In this document: in pieces, positions 11,437-21,497 of the stretch
How the letters are laid out: each line of letters starts with the position of its first letter
How positions within the stretch are numbered: position 1 is the first letter of the stretch
NCBI RefSeq assembly: GCF_012271765.1
Contig: NZ_VRKO01000015.1
Location: 202,555-266,554, forward strand
From: Erwinia rhapontici
GTDB lineage: Bacteria > Pseudomonadota > Gammaproteobacteria > Enterobacterales > Enterobacteriaceae
Direction: 5' to 3'
DNA length: 64,000 bases
Translations under genes and position numbers: made by a program
Notes under the pieces: model-generated
The model's input: the letters and a program-made list of their open reading frames with translations, nothing else
Databases searched by the model: none
What the model was told of the DNA's origin: nothing

Positions 11437-11643
11437 ATGAAGATCTTCCAGCGATATAACCCACTACAGGTCGCTAAATACGTAAAAACGCTGTTCCGTG
11501 GGCGGCTGTATATCAAAGATGTCGGCGCGTTTGAGTTTGATAAAGGCAAGATCCTTATCCCGCGCGTCAAAGATAAGCAGCATTACAGCGTGATGTCGGA
11601 AGTTAACCGACAGGTCCTCAGATTACAGACCGAATTTAACTGA
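11437..11643 (+). CDS. ytfK: YtfK, SpoT-interacting stress protein
   Basis: This 68-residue protein is nearly identical along its length to E. coli YtfK ([35 protein letters not shown]). In E. coli, YtfK binds SpoT and tilts it toward (p)ppGpp synthesis during phosphate and fatty-acid starvation. It is small and cytoplasmic with no membrane helix. The ATG is preceded by AGGAG at about 11420. It is convergent with paeA, sharing a terminator. Confidence 0.95.
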   Translation: MKIFQRYNPLQVAKYVKTLFRGRLYIKDVGAFEFDKGKILIPRVKDKQHYSVMSEVNRQVLRLQTEFN

Positions 11644-11644
11644 C

Positions 11645-11672
11645 AAAAAAAGGCGCTGAAAGCGCCTTTTTT
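11645..11672. terminator. Bidirectional terminator between ytfK and paeA
   Basis: AAAAAAGGCGCT-GAA-AGCGCCTTTTTT is a perfect stem with an A run on one side and a T run on the other, immediately after the ytfK stop and 16 bases from the paeA stop. Confidence 0.9.
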
Positions 11673-11687
11673 GTGTCTTGCCACCGC

Positions 11688-13019
11688 TTACGAAACGAGT
11701 TCTTCCGGATCTTTCGGCAGTACGGGTGCTGTCGGTCGCGCATCAATACGCGTCACCAGCAGCTGGTCAATGCGGTAACTGTCGATATCCACCACTTCAA
11801 ACTTAAAGCCATGGAACTTCACGAAGTCGGTGCGTTTTGGGATCTTACGCAGCATAAACATCATAAAGCCACCGATAGTCTCGTAATTACCTGACTGCGG
11901 GAATTCGTCGATATGCAACACGCGCATAACGTCATCAATAGGCGTACCGCCCTCAACCAGCCATGAGTTCTCATCACGCGCGACAATCTGCTCTTCCATT
12001 CCCTGACCGACCAGATCGCCCATCAACGTCGTCATCACGTCGTTAAGGGTGATAATGCCCACCACCAGCGCATACTCGTTCATGATCACTGCGAAGTCTT
12101 CCCCGGCGGCTTTAAAGCTCTCCAGCGCTTCTGACAGCGTCAGCGTATCCGGCACGATCAGTGCCGAACGGATTTGCAGGCCGCTGTTCAACGTCATGCT
12201 CTGATTACCCAGTACGCGCAGCAACAGCTCTTTCGAGTCAACATAGCCGACGATATGGTCAATATCTTCATTACAGACCAGGAACTTCGAGTGCGGATGG
12301 CGGGCAATCTTTTCTTTCAGGCTGCTTTCATCTTCGTGCAGGTCGAACCACACCACGTTCTCACGTGATGTCATTGAAGAGGGCACGGTACGCGATTCCA
12401 GCTCAAAGACGTTTTCAATCAACTCATGCTCTTGCTTACGCAGCACCCCGGCCAGCGCACCGGCTTCGACTACCGCATAGATATCGTCAGAGGTGATGTC
12501 GTCTTTACGCACCAGCGGGATTTTGAACAGGCGGAAAAGGATGTTAGCCCCACCGTTAAAGAACCACACCAGCGGGCGGAACAGGAACAGACAGAAGCGC
12601 ATCGGGTTGATGATTTTGAGCGCCATGGTTTCCGGCGCGATCATGCCCAGACGCTTGGGGAACAGATCGGCAAACAGGATAAACAGGCTGGTGACCAGCG
12701 TGAAAGAACAGACAAAGCTGATGCTCTCAGCCATTTCCGGCGTTGTCACACGTTCGAACAGCGTTCGGAAGGCCGGGGAAAACGCGGAATCACCGACAAT
12801 ACCCCCGAGGATCGCCACGGCATTCAGGCCAATCTGCACCACAGTAAAGAACATGCCAGGCGTTTCCTGCATCTTCAGTACGCGTTGTGCGTTGATATTG
12901 CCTTCGTCGGCCAGTAGCTTCAGTTTAATTTTGCGGGCAGCCGCCAGCGAGATTTCTGAAAGAGAGAAAAACGAGCTGATCGCAATCAGCAGCATGATGA
13001 CAAGAAAGCTGTCTAACAT
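11688..13019 (-). CDS. paeA: PaeA (YtfL), CNNM/CBS-domain polyamine exporter
   Basis: PaeA (YtfL) is an inner-membrane protein of the CNNM/CorC class shown in Salmonella and E. coli to export cadaverine and putrescine. Starting at the ATG at 13019 it has 443 residues and begins MLDSFLVIMLLIAISSFFSLSEISLAA, matching E. coli; the frame continues upstream to 13097 but those 26 residues are not family-like. Order of parts: CNNM membrane domain (residues about 1-190), paired CBS domains (ARHPHSKFLVCNEDIDHIVGYV and FAVIMNEYALVVGIITLND), and a CorC-associated C-domain. In E. coli msrA follows between this gene and tamA; here it is absent. Confidence 0.93.
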   Translation of the reverse strand: MLDSFLVIMLLIAISSFFSLSEISLAAARKIKLKLLADEGNINAQRVLKMQETPGMFFTVVQIGLNAVAILGGIVGDSAFSPAFRTLFERVTTPEMAESISFVCSFTLVTSLFILFADLFPKRLGMIAPETMALKIINPMRFCLFLFRPLVWFFNGGANILFRLFKIPLVRKDDITSDDIYAVVEAGALAGVLRKQEHELIENVFELESRTVPSSMTSRENVVWFDLHEDESSLKEKIARHPHSKFLVCNEDIDHIVGYVDSKELLLRVLGNQSMTLNSGLQIRSALIVPDTLTLSEALESFKAAGEDFAVIMNEYALVVGIITLNDVMTTLMGDLVGQGMEEQIVARDENSWLVEGGTPIDDVMRVLHIDEFPQSGNYETIGGFMMFMLRKIPKRTDFVKFHGFKFEVVDIDSYRIDQLLVTRIDARPTAPVLPKDPEELVS

Positions 13020-13099
13020 AAAACATCCATTAGTTGGCTCGTCTCTGTGGGCAATCTGGAACACAATCGCGCAGACAAAGAAGGCCGGGTTAATCACTT

Positions 13100-13192
13100 G
13101 TCATTTTTGGCCTGGGCAGCGCGCAGTCAGTTTATCCTGCGATCATCACATCAGGGAGTGCAGCGATTCAGGGCTATCCGTGCCAAAAATGT
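13100..13192. repeat. Intergenic imperfect palindrome, copy B
   Basis: TCATTTTTGGCCTGGGCAGCGC (about 13100-13121, cited by its GGCCTGGGCAG core) and the distal TATCCGTGCCAAAAATG match the ends of the element at 5788-5873, with a diverged centre. It lies in the paeA-tamA gap (13020-13564), where msrA would be expected. The rest of that gap shows no open gene; the segment from 13260 to 13560 must hold the tamA promoter, which I could not pin down. Confidence 0.55.
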
Positions 13193-13564
13193 CTGCGGTT
13201 CGGCTGGTGCCGGAGCAGAAGGGTAATCAGGCCGCGGAGCAGTCTGTGGGGAGATTATAGCTGTGGCATCGAGCGCTTACAATTGCGGCAACGATGTTCT
13301 GAGTGAGCAGGTATCCCGGAGCAGGAAATGGGTTGAGACTTGTCTGATACTGATACCACGTTACACTCCTTTTACGGCTAATCGCGATCTGTGTTGTAAC
13401 GTAGCGTGACGTTGCAGGAAATTTGCCTTAGGTTCGGGTTGATCGCGCGTAAATAATAAGTAAGGTGATGCGCATGCATTACCTTTGAACTGAACCATTC
13501 GCGAACTATTTTTACCAGAGTAAGCCCAGTGGATTGCGGGCTGGCAATAAAAACGGGAGTAAGC

Positions 13565-15304
13565 GTGCCACGAATTCATGTGTATTGCATGTCTTGTCTG
13601 CTGATCGTCGCGCCTGTTACTCAGGCTGCGAATGTTCGTTTGCAGGTCACAGGGTTATCCGGGGAATTACAGAAGAACGTCAGGGCGCGTTTGTCCACCA
13701 TTACCAATGACGAAGTCACCTCTGACGGTCGCTTTCGTGCACGCGTCAGCGATGCGGTGAAAGAGGGGCTGAAGGCGCTGGGCTACTACGAACCGCAGAT
13801 CGATTTCGAACTGCAGCCACCGCCTGCTGGCGGAAAACGGCAGGTGTTACTGGCGAAAGTTACGCCAGGTGAACCGGTGAAGATTGCCGGAGAAACGGTG
13901 ATCCTGCGTGGCGGTGCCCGAACGGATGAAGACTACCAAAAGCTGGTGCGGGACGGTAAACCCAAACTGGGCACCGTGCTTAATCACAGTGACTACGATA
14001 AGTTTAAAAGCTCCCTGAGCAACATGGCGCTGCGTAAAGGCTACTTTGACGGTGATTACCGCAAAAGCCAGCTGGGCGTCTCCGTTGAACGGCGTGAGGC
14101 ATTCTGGGATCTCGATTATGACAGTGGCCAGCGTTACCGCTTTGGCGAGGTCAGCTTCGAAGGTTCGCAGATCCGCGACGACTACCTGCAAAACCTCGTG
14201 CCATTTAAAAAGGGCGATTACTACAATTCGCGTGATTTAGCCGAACTTAACCGACGTTTGTCCGCAACCGGATGGTTTAACTCGGTTGTCGTTGCTCCTG
14301 AATTTGACAAAGGACGCGAGAGCAAGATGCTGCCGCTGCATGGCGTCGTTTCGCCGCGCACCGAGAACACCATTGAAACCGGCGTTGGTTACTCGACGGA
14401 CGTCGGCCCGCGCGTCAAAGCAACATGGAAAAAGCCCTGGGTAAATGATCGGGGGCACAGTTTCAGCACCAGCGCGAACATCTCTGCGCCGGAGCAGCAG
14501 TTAGATTTCAGCTATAAAATGCCATTGCGTAAAAGCCCGCTGGAGCAGTATTACCTGTTGCAGGGCGGTCTGAAACGCACCGATCTTAACGATACCAAAG
14601 CAGACTCCACTACGCTCGCAGCCTCACGCTACTGGGACAGTTCCAGCGGCTGGCAGCGTGCCGTCAACCTGCGCTGGAGTCTCGACCACTTTACCCAGGG
14701 CAGCGTGACCAACACCACGATGCTGATTTACCCGGGCGTCAGCGTTAACCGTACCCGATCACGGGGTGGTCTGATGCCGACCTGGGGTGATTCACAGCGT
14801 TACTCGCTGGATGTCTCTGATACCACCTGGGGATCGGATATCGACTTCGCCGTGATTCAGGCTCAGAACGTCTGGATCCGCACATTGCAGGATAAACACC
14901 GCTTTGTCGTGCGTGGCAATCTTGGCTGGATTGAAACCAATGATTTCGAAAAAGTCCCGCCGGACCTGCGCTTCTTCGCCGGGGGTGACCGCAGTATTCG
15001 TGGCTACAAATACAAAGGCATCTCCCCACGTGATGATGAAGGCAAGCTGACCGGGGCATCAAAACTTGCCACCGGTTCGCTGGAGTACCAGTACAACGTC
15101 ACGGGTAAATGGTGGGGGGCGGTGTTTGTTGATTCGGGTGAAGCGGTTAACGACATCAAGCAGAGTAATTTCAAAACCGGTGCGGGTTTTGGCGTGCGCT
15201 GGCAGTCGCCGGTCGGGCCGATCAAAGTGGACATTGCCCGCCCGATTGGTGATCAAAACGATCGGGATATTCAGTTTTACATTGGGTTGGGGCCTGAACT
15301 ATGA
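13565..15304 (+). CDS. tamA: TamA, outer-membrane BamA-family translocation subunit
   Basis: TamA is the outer-membrane barrel of the translocation and assembly module, working with TamB in envelope biogenesis (outer-membrane protein assembly and phospholipid transport). The GTG at 13565, eight bases after GGGAG, gives 579 residues with a signal peptide ending about residue 21 before AANVRLQV; the E. coli protein has 577. Three POTRA-like domains (about 22-260) include [39 protein letters not shown] and [19 protein letters not shown]. The barrel keeps the Omp85 motif GGDRSIRGY and ends in FYIGLGPEL. It overlaps tamB by four bases (ATGA). Confidence 0.97.
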   Translation: MPRIHVYCMSCLLIVAPVTQAANVRLQVTGLSGELQKNVRARLSTITNDEVTSDGRFRARVSDAVKEGLKALGYYEPQIDFELQPPPAGGKRQVLLAKVTPGEPVKIAGETVILRGGARTDEDYQKLVRDGKPKLGTVLNHSDYDKFKSSLSNMALRKGYFDGDYRKSQLGVSVERREAFWDLDYDSGQRYRFGEVSFEGSQIRDDYLQNLVPFKKGDYYNSRDLAELNRRLSATGWFNSVVVAPEFDKGRESKMLPLHGVVSPRTENTIETGVGYSTDVGPRVKATWKKPWVNDRGHSFSTSANISAPEQQLDFSYKMPLRKSPLEQYYLLQGGLKRTDLNDTKADSTTLAASRYWDSSSGWQRAVNLRWSLDHFTQGSVTNTTMLIYPGVSVNRTRSRGGLMPTWGDSQRYSLDVSDTTWGSDIDFAVIQAQNVWIRTLQDKHRFVVRGNLGWIETNDFEKVPPDLRFFAGGDRSIRGYKYKGISPRDDEGKLTGASKLATGSLEYQYNVTGKWWGAVFVDSGEAVNDIKQSNFKTGAGFGVRWQSPVGPIKVDIARPIGDQNDRDIQFYIGLGPEL

Positions 15305-18300
15305 AGTGGTGGAAAAAGGGCCTGATTGGCATTCTGATTTTTATTGTGCTGCTGTTTGGCGGCGTTGCCTTCTTACTCGGCACCACCACTGGCCTGCATC
15401 TGGTGCTGAACGGTGCCGCGCGCTGGGTGCCGGGGCTGGATATCCAGCAGGTGAAAGGCGGCTGGCGTGATTTGACCCTGAGCGGCGTGAAGTATGAGAT
15501 GCCGGGCGTAACGGTCAATGCCGGTGAGTTTCATCTGGCTCTGCGCCTGGGCTGCCTGAAACAGAGCGCGCTCTGCGTTAACGATCTCTCTCTGAAGGAC
15601 GTTAGCGTGGTGGTGGACAGCAAAAAGATGCCCCCTCCGGCGAATCCGCCAGTAGAAGAAGAGAGCAGCGCGGGGGATATCAGCACGCCGTACCCGCTCA
15701 CACTCAGCAGGCTGGCCCTGCATAACATCAACCTTAAAATCGACGACACCGCCATTTCGCTGGCAGATTTCACCAGCGGGCTGCACTGGCAGGGCCGTGC
15801 AATGACGCTGACTCCGACCCATATTCAGGGACTGTTGATTGCGCTGCCGAAAGCTGTGAACGTCGCCAATGAACAGGTTGTACAACCGAAAGTTCAGCAA
15901 CCTGCCGTCAATGAAGCGCCGCTGGGTGAAACGCTGAAAGCGATGTTTGATAAACCTTTGCTGCCTGACCTGCCCGCGTTTACGTTGCCGCTGGATGTGG
16001 ACGTGCAGGAAGTGCTCGGTGAGCAGCTGCGCATCACGGGCGATACCGATATTGCGGTAGAGCGACTGCTACTGAAAGCGAAAACCGAAAATAACCAGCT
16101 ACAGCTGCTGGCGCTGGATGTCGACTCGCCGCAGGGCCAGCTGAATGCCCAGGGCCAGGCGACATTGAGCGGTAACTGGCCGGTCAACTTCACCCTCTAC
16201 AGCCAGCTTAACGTCGATCCGATCAAAGGTGAGAAGATCAAAATGACGCTGGGTGGGGGCCTGCGCGATACGCTGACTCTGGGGCTGAATCTCTCCGGGC
16301 CGGTTCGCGCGCAACTGGATGCCGATACACAACTTGCCGAAGCGGGTTTACCGCTCAATATGACGCTGCACAGTCCGCAACTGCGCTGGCCGCTGGATGG
16401 ACAGGCGCAGTATCAGGCCGATAATTTCAACTTCAGCTTTAAAGGCAAAGCCACTGACTACGTGATGTCCCTGAAAGCGGCACTCCAGGGGCAGGGCATT
16501 CCACCTGCCACACTGACGCTGAATGGCAAAGGGAACGTCGAGCAGTTCTCGCTGGACAAGCTGCGACTGGCTGCCTTGCAGGGGAATACCGACCTGACAG
16601 CACTGGTGGACTGGAGTAAAGCCATCAGCTGGCGCAGTGAGCTGACGCTATCCGGGATTAATACGGCAAAACAGTATCCGGACTGGCCCGCGAAGCTGGA
16701 CGGTAAAATCACCACGCGGGGCAGCCTGTACGGCGGTAGCTGGCAGATGCGTGTGCCGGAGCTGAAGCTCAAGGGTAACGTACGTAATAACGCGGTCAGT
16801 GCTGACGGAACACTGTACGGCAACAGTTACAGCCAGTGGGATATTCCCGGTATTAAGCTGGTGCTGGGACGTAACAACGTCAATCTGAAAGGGTCGCTGG
16901 GCGATAAACTGAACCTGGATGCCGACATTGATGCGCAGCATCTGGATAATGCCCTGCCGGGCCTTGGCGGGGTTGCCAAAGGGACAATCCGTGCCCGTGG
17001 AGACCTGACAACGCCACAGCTGCTGGCCGACCTGACCGCCACCGGGCTGCGCTGGCAGGCGATGCGCATTGGCCGTATCAAACTGGAAGGGGACGTCAGT
17101 TCAGGTGAACAGATTCAGGGCAAACTGAAACTGCGTGTTGAACAACTGAAGCAGGACGCGCTGGCGGTGAATCTGCTGACGCTGGATGCCAGCGGCACGG
17201 AAAAACAGCATCAGCTTAAGCTGAACGTGCAGGGCGAACCGGTTTCCGGCCAGTTAGCGCTCAGCGGTAGCTTCGACCGAGCTGAACAACGCTGGAAGGG
17301 GAACCTGAATAACACCCGCTTTGACACCCCGGTGGGGGAATGGCGCTTAACGCGCGCCATCGCGCTGGATTACCTCAATGCGAAACAGACCGTCAGTATC
17401 GGCGCACACTGCTGGCAGAATCCTAATGCCGAGTTGTGCGTACCCACGACGATTGAAGCCGGGCCATCAGGCCATGCGCGCGTAGTGCTCAATCGTTTTA
17501 ATCTGGCGATGATCAAGCCCTTTATGCCTGAAGCTACACAGCTTACCGGGCTGTTCAGCGGCGATGCCGATGTCGCCTGGACTGCAGATGGCGCGCTGCC
17601 AACGGGACGCGTATCCCTGAAAGGGAATGGCGTGAAAGTGGAGCAGGATGTACAGGGCAATACGCTACCCGTCGCCTTCAGTACGCTGAACCTGAATGCG
17701 GCACTGAAAAATGGTCGTGCTCAGCTCGACTGGCTGATCCGCATTGCGAATAATGGTCAACTGGATGGCAATGTACAAATTGCCGATCCCGAGGGGCGGC
17801 GCACCCTGTCCGGTAACGTCAATATCACCAGCCTGTCGCTGGCGATGCTGAACCCGGCACTGATGAAGGGGGAGAAAATTACCGGGGTGCTGAACAGTAA
17901 CCTGCGCCTGGGCGGTAATCTGCAAAAACCGCAGGTCTTTGGCCAGCTGGGACTGCGAGGCGTTGACGTGGAAGGCAGCTTTATGCCGGTTGACCTCACC
18001 ACCGCTAACCTGACAATGGCCTTCAATGGCATGAGTTCGACGCTCCAGGGCGTGATTCAGACTTCCCAGGGGCAAATCGCTCTTAACGGTGATGCCGACT
18101 GGAATCAACTTGATGCCTGGCGTGCACGCATTGCGGCGAAGGGCGATAAAGTGCGTGTGACGGTGCCGCCGATGGTGCGGATGGACGTGTCACCGGACCT
18201 GGTGTTTGAAGCCACGCCGGACCTGTTCAATCTGGATGGTCGCGTGGATATTCCCTGGGCACGCATCACCGTGCAGGAAGTGCCAGAAAGTGCCGTGGGC

Positions 18301-19074
18301 GTCTCCTCCGATGAAGTGCTGTTGGATAAAGATCTGAAACCTGTTGCGCCGAAAACCAGCGGCATTCCGATCAACAGTAATCTTATCATCCACGTTGGCA
18401 ACGATGTGCGCCTGAGCGCCTTTGGTTTGAAAGCGAAACTGAACGGCGATCTGAAACTGGCGCAGGATAAACGGGGTCTGGGACTGAATGGTCAGATCAA
18501 TATTCCATCGGGCCGCTTCCATGCCTACGGTCAGGACCTGATCGTCCGTAAAGGTGAGCTGCAATTCTCCGGCCCACCGGACCAGCCGTATGTGAATATT
18601 GAAGCGATTCGTAACCCGGAAGCCACCGAAGATGATGTGACGGCCGGGGTGCGTGTGACCGGGCTGGCAGACGAGCCTAAGGTGGAAATCTTCTCAGACC
18701 CGGCGAAATCACAGCAGGAAGCACTCTCTTATCTGCTGCGTGGCCAGGGATTAGGGGCGACCGGCAGCGACAGTGATGCATTAACTTCAGCCCTGGTAGG
18801 ATTGGGGGTTGCACAAAGTGGTCAGGTTGTGGGTAAAATTGGCGAGACTTTTGGTGTCAGTAACCTGGCGCTGGATACTGCAGGGGTTGGCGACAGCCAG
18901 CAAGTGCAGGTCAGCGGCTATGTGCTGCCGGGTCTACAGGTAAAATACGGTGTTGGCATATTTGATTCACTGGCGACGTTAACGCTGCGTTACCGCCTGA
19001 TGCCCAAACTCTATTTGGAAGCCGTGTCTGGTATTGATCAGGCACTGGATGTGCTCTATCAGTTTGAGTTCTAG
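15301..19074 (+). CDS. tamB: TamB, inner-membrane-anchored AsmA-like bridging protein
   Basis: TamB spans the periplasm as a long lipid-transfer-like beta-taco and pairs with TamA. The 1257-residue length matches E. coli (1259). One N-terminal membrane anchor (about residues 5-27, [20 protein letters not shown]) is followed by a long repetitive beta-rich region, and the C-terminal DUF490 domain (about 930-1257) with [46 protein letters not shown] and the terminal LDVLYQFEF. The ATG overlaps the tamA stop, indicating translational coupling. ytfP follows two bases after the stop. Confidence 0.97.
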   Translation: MKWWKKGLIGILIFIVLLFGGVAFLLGTTTGLHLVLNGAARWVPGLDIQQVKGGWRDLTLSGVKYEMPGVTVNAGEFHLALRLGCLKQSALCVNDLSLKDVSVVVDSKKMPPPANPPVEEESSAGDISTPYPLTLSRLALHNINLKIDDTAISLADFTSGLHWQGRAMTLTPTHIQGLLIALPKAVNVANEQVVQPKVQQPAVNEAPLGETLKAMFDKPLLPDLPAFTLPLDVDVQEVLGEQLRITGDTDIAVERLLLKAKTENNQLQLLALDVDSPQGQLNAQGQATLSGNWPVNFTLYSQLNVDPIKGEKIKMTLGGGLRDTLTLGLNLSGPVRAQLDADTQLAEAGLPLNMTLHSPQLRWPLDGQAQYQADNFNFSFKGKATDYVMSLKAALQGQGIPPATLTLNGKGNVEQFSLDKLRLAALQGNTDLTALVDWSKAISWRSELTLSGINTAKQYPDWPAKLDGKITTRGSLYGGSWQMRVPELKLKGNVRNNAVSADGTLYGNSYSQWDIPGIKLVLGRNNVNLKGSLGDKLNLDADIDAQHLDNALPGLGGVAKGTIRARGDLTTPQLLADLTATGLRWQAMRIGRIKLEGDVSSGEQIQGKLKLRVEQLKQDALAVNLLTLDASGTEKQHQLKLNVQGEPVSGQLALSGSFDRAEQRWKGNLNNTRFDTPVGEWRLTRAIALDYLNAKQTVSIGAHCWQNPNAELCVPTTIEAGPSGHARVVLNRFNLAMIKPFMPEATQLTGLFSGDADVAWTADGALPTGRVSLKGNGVKVEQDVQGNTLPVAFSTLNLNAALKNGRAQLDWLIRIANNGQLDGNVQIADPEGRRTLSGNVNITSLSLAMLNPALMKGEKITGVLNSNLRLGGNLQKPQVFGQLGLRGVDVEGSFMPVDLTTANLTMAFNGMSSTLQGVIQTSQGQIALNGDADWNQLDAWRARIAAKGDKVRVTVPPMVRMDVSPDLVFEATPDLFNLDGRVDIPWARITVQEVPESAVGVSSDEVLLDKDLKPVAPKTSGIPINSNLIIHVGNDVRLSAFGLKAKLNGDLKLAQDKRGLGLNGQINIPSGRFHAYGQDLIVRKGELQFSGPPDQPYVNIEAIRNPEATEDDVTAGVRVTGLADEPKVEIFSDPAKSQQEALSYLLRGQGLGATGSDSDALTSALVGLGVAQSGQVVGKIGETFGVSNLALDTAGVGDSQQVQVSGYVLPGLQVKYGVGIFDSLATLTLRYRLMPKLYLEAVSGIDQALDVLYQFEF

Positions 19075-19076
19075 CA

Positions 19077-19421
19077 ATGCGAATAATTGTCTATGGTAGC
19101 CTGCGGCGTAAGCAAGGTAACAGTCACTGGATGACGAACGGGCAGTGGCTGGGCGATCATCAGATCGACGGCTATGCACTTTACAATCTTGGTCATTACC
19201 CGGGAGTCGTGGCGGGTGAAGGGCAGGTCTATTGTGAGGTTTACCGGATTGATGCATCAACACTGGGCGAACTGGATGCGCTCAGAACCAAAGGCGGTGA
19301 ATACAAGCGCGAGCTGTTAAAAACCCCTTACGGTAGTGCCTGGCTGTACGTTTATCAGCGTGCCGTCACGGGCAAAAAGCGTATCACCAGCGGTGACTGG
19401 CTGCTGCGAGATGCAGAGTAG
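19077..19421 (+). CDS. ytfP: YtfP, gamma-glutamylcyclotransferase-like protein
   Basis: This is a 114-residue protein of the gamma-glutamylcyclotransferase fold, matching E. coli YtfP (structure known, function not). The substrate loop MRIIVYGSLRRKQGNSHWM and GEVYRIDASTLGELDALR-like core (here CEVYRIDASTLGELD) are present, followed by WLYVYQRAV. It begins two bases after the tamB stop and is the last gene of tamA-tamB-ytfP. No ribosome site of its own is obvious, consistent with coupling to tamB. Confidence 0.93.
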   Translation: MRIIVYGSLRRKQGNSHWMTNGQWLGDHQIDGYALYNLGHYPGVVAGEGQVYCEVYRIDASTLGELDALRTKGGEYKRELLKTPYGSAWLYVYQRAVTGKKRITSGDWLLRDAE

Positions 19422-19451
19422 TTGCCGATTTTTCGATGGTTCACACTATAC

Positions 19452-19485
19452 AAGCCGCCTTCTTTGAAGGCGGCTTTGTTTTTTT
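19452..19485 (+). terminator. Terminator of tamA-tamB-ytfP
   Basis: AAGCCGCCTTC-TTT-GAAGGCGGCTT (19452-19476) is followed by TGTTTTTTT. Confidence 0.9.
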
Positions 19486-19486
19486 G

Positions 19487-20017
19487 AACCATAATGTTGT
19501 TAAATCCTCACTGTTAACCTTTATCTTATGTCATGCTTACATTATTCTATTACGCGTTCACTTATTATAAATAATAAGTGTGTATTTTCTAAGTAATATC
19601 TTATTAAATTCTCATTGAAATTATTCTCTTTTGCAGGGGTTGGGCGTCTTTGTGGTTTTAATTCCTGAATTTAGGTGCTCATATGGAGTAATATTTTGTT
19701 TGGCCGTTTTTCGTAGTTATATTATTGTCATTTCTGATTTTTTGTTTATTATCCACCCCCTTGGTTGTTGTTTTATTTATTCCTTTAATCGTTATCATAT
19801 TGCGTTATTATGAGAACTAATTGACGTATTTAAGTGATGGTAATGATTTAATGTGCCATTTTTAATGTCTTTCCATTGTCATTTATCGGAAAAGGAACAT
19901 CCAACGAATGAGCGTGGCGAAAAGAGAGTTTTTGCCATTGTTTGTAAAGAAGGTCATGTCTGCCCATATCGGGCTGAGTAATGACCGAAACCCATAGTAT
20001 ATAAAGGATTATCTAAT
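19487..20017 (+). other. A+T-rich leader region of the fimbrial cluster
   Basis: These 531 bases are visibly richer in A+T than the flanking genes and contain no convincing gene; a hydrophobic 60-codon frame at 19631-19813 has no ribosome site. At 19559-19580 lies a perfect inverted repeat with 9-base arms (CACTTATTA / TAATAAGTG) around TAAA. Such regions usually contain the promoter and H-NS or regulator sites of fimbrial operons; that role is inferred. It marks the boundary where the cluster was inserted between ytfP and ppa. Confidence 0.5.
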
Positions 20018-20704
20018 ATGAAAAAGATGACCACTCTTGCTGTATTGATTGTTGGTGCCATTGCTTCAGGGCAGGCGCTGGCGGGTGGAAGTGCAACGCT
20101 TGACGTTAAAGCGACCATCGTGCCTGGTGCTTGTAATGTCGTACTTCCTTCCGCTTCACTGGACTGGGATAATATTGACCCGGCCTCGCTGCACCATGAG
20201 CTGTTCACTGAGTTACCGGCGAAGCAGCTGACGCTGAATGTAAATTGCCCGGCAAAAATGATGTTCGCCGTCAAAGCCATTGATAATGCAACGAAGGGTG
20301 TTAGACCTATAGGTCCCGATCCATCACTGAGCGACAGCTATTTTGACTTCACGTCGGTCTCTGAGAAAAATGCGCCTGTCGGTGGCTATAGCATTAAAGC
20401 ACTGACCGCGGGCAGTACCTCTGATCAAACCAAAGCAACGGCATTAGTCACCTTCAAAAATGGCAAGTGGAATGAAAAGCCTGCCAATGCAGATTACGCA
20501 TACTTCCCTTCTTCCGCTCTCGGTAATGATGCTGCGCTGGATATTAGCACCAGTGATAGCAAGACTAAATATCTTCGTGATAGCGCCATGAATAAATCAT
20601 TTGCATTAGAAATTCGTCCATGGATTGCCCCGGTCTCTGAACCTGCGTGGGGAAATGACGTTGACCTGAAAGGCAGCGCCACGTTTGAAGTTGTTTATAT
20701 TTAA
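20018..20704 (+). CDS. DUF1120 fimbrial subunit, probable major pilin
   Basis: This is a secreted 228-residue protein with a clear signal peptide (about 1-22, cleavage after GQALA). It belongs to the DUF1120 group of pilin-like proteins found with chaperone-usher systems such as the E. coli yhc cluster. The family start TLDVKATIVPGACNVVLPSASLDWDNI carries one of two cysteines (the other in LNVNCPAKMMF), giving the pilin disulphide, and the C-terminus SATFEVVYI resembles a donor-strand-accepting subunit end. It is first in the operon and is followed by a large stem-loop, the usual layout for the most abundant subunit. Which surface it binds is unknown. Confidence 0.8.
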   Translation: MKKMTTLAVLIVGAIASGQALAGGSATLDVKATIVPGACNVVLPSASLDWDNIDPASLHHELFTELPAKQLTLNVNCPAKMMFAVKAIDNATKGVRPIGPDPSLSDSYFDFTSVSEKNAPVGGYSIKALTAGSTSDQTKATALVTFKNGKWNEKPANADYAYFPSSALGNDAALDISTSDSKTKYLRDSAMNKSFALEIRPWIAPVSEPAWGNDVDLKGSATFEVVYI

Positions 20705-20712
20705 CTGAAGTT

Positions 20713-20770
20713 GCCACCGGCAGTACTGTTCACTGTTACAAGCCAGAGTCAGTCATGCCGGTGGCTTTTT
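20713..20770 (+). terminator. Stem-loop between pilin and chaperone genes, probable partial terminator
   Basis: GCCACCGGCA (20713-20722) pairs perfectly with TGCCGGTGGC (20756-20765), followed by TTTTTA. The 33-base loop is long. In fimbrial operons such a structure lets most transcripts stop after, or be stabilised at, the major pilin gene. Confidence 0.65.
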
Positions 20771-20783
20771 ATAGAATTCATGG

Positions 20784-21494
20784 ATGAATGCTATGTTGAT
20801 CAAACTTTTTCGGCTATGCCTGTCAATATTTTCATTAGTGGTTATCTTTCCTTCCTGCGCGGTGATGCAGCCTAAAACGTCATTGGTGTTAATTCAGGAG
20901 GGGGCGGGTGGCGGCAGTATTAACGTCACCAATACCGATGATAAGGACGCATTGTTGTACGTTAAGGTCATTGATCTGCCTGATGATAAATTTCCCCAGT
21001 TGATTGTGACGCAACCTGTAATGCGCGTGGCGGCAGGCCAGACTCAGCGAGTCCGTTTTGTCTTAACCAGCGATCGTCCGCTCACCACCGAACATATAAA
21101 GCGTGTGACATTTGAAGGTATTCCTCTCACCACCGGGGAGAGTAATAGTGTCAACATCAGCGTACGGCAGAATCTGCCCGTGATTATTCATCCTGACGGG
21201 TTGGCGAAAAATAACGCGCCCTGGAAAAATTTACAGTGGCGGGTCAAACAGGAAAAGCTAACGATACATAATCCAGGTGCCTGGGTGGTCAGATTAGCGC
21301 CCAGCTTCCTCCTGATGCCTGTCAATACAAAAGTGGCGCTGGACAAGAGCTACATTCTACCGGGGGAAACCCTCTCCGTGGCGTTTTCTGATAAACAAGC
21401 GCTGGCAAAAGCCACCAACGTCCGCATTGATACCGTTTCACAGTATGGGTATGAGGTTGGCAATGTCGAGCTTCCCATCAGCCACGGGGATTAA
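20784..21494 (+). CDS. Periplasmic fimbrial chaperone 1
   Basis: This 236-residue PapD-like chaperone delivers pilin subunits to the usher by donating a beta-strand. It has an N-terminal signal (about residues 1-26), then the N-domain with SINVTNTDDKDALLYVKVIDLP, the chaperone motif RVAAGQTQRVRFVL and SVRQNLPVIIHP, and the C-domain with LTIHNPGAWVVRLAP and KSYILPGETLSV. An alternative start is the ATG at 20793. It is clearly paralogous to the second chaperone at 24686-25417, so the pair arose by duplication. The usher gene follows three bases later. Confidence 0.88.
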   Translation: MNAMLIKLFRLCLSIFSLVVIFPSCAVMQPKTSLVLIQEGAGGGSINVTNTDDKDALLYVKVIDLPDDKFPQLIVTQPVMRVAAGQTQRVRFVLTSDRPLTTEHIKRVTFEGIPLTTGESNSVNISVRQNLPVIIHPDGLAKNNAPWKNLQWRVKQEKLTIHNPGAWVVRLAPSFLLMPVNTKVALDKSYILPGETLSVAFSDKQALAKATNVRIDTVSQYGYEVGNVELPISHGD

Positions 21495-21497
21495 CCT

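Noticed and set aside
19631..19813. Hydrophobic 60-codon frame in the fimbrial leader region
   Set aside because: No Shine-Dalgarno sequence and typical of A+T-rich noncoding DNA.
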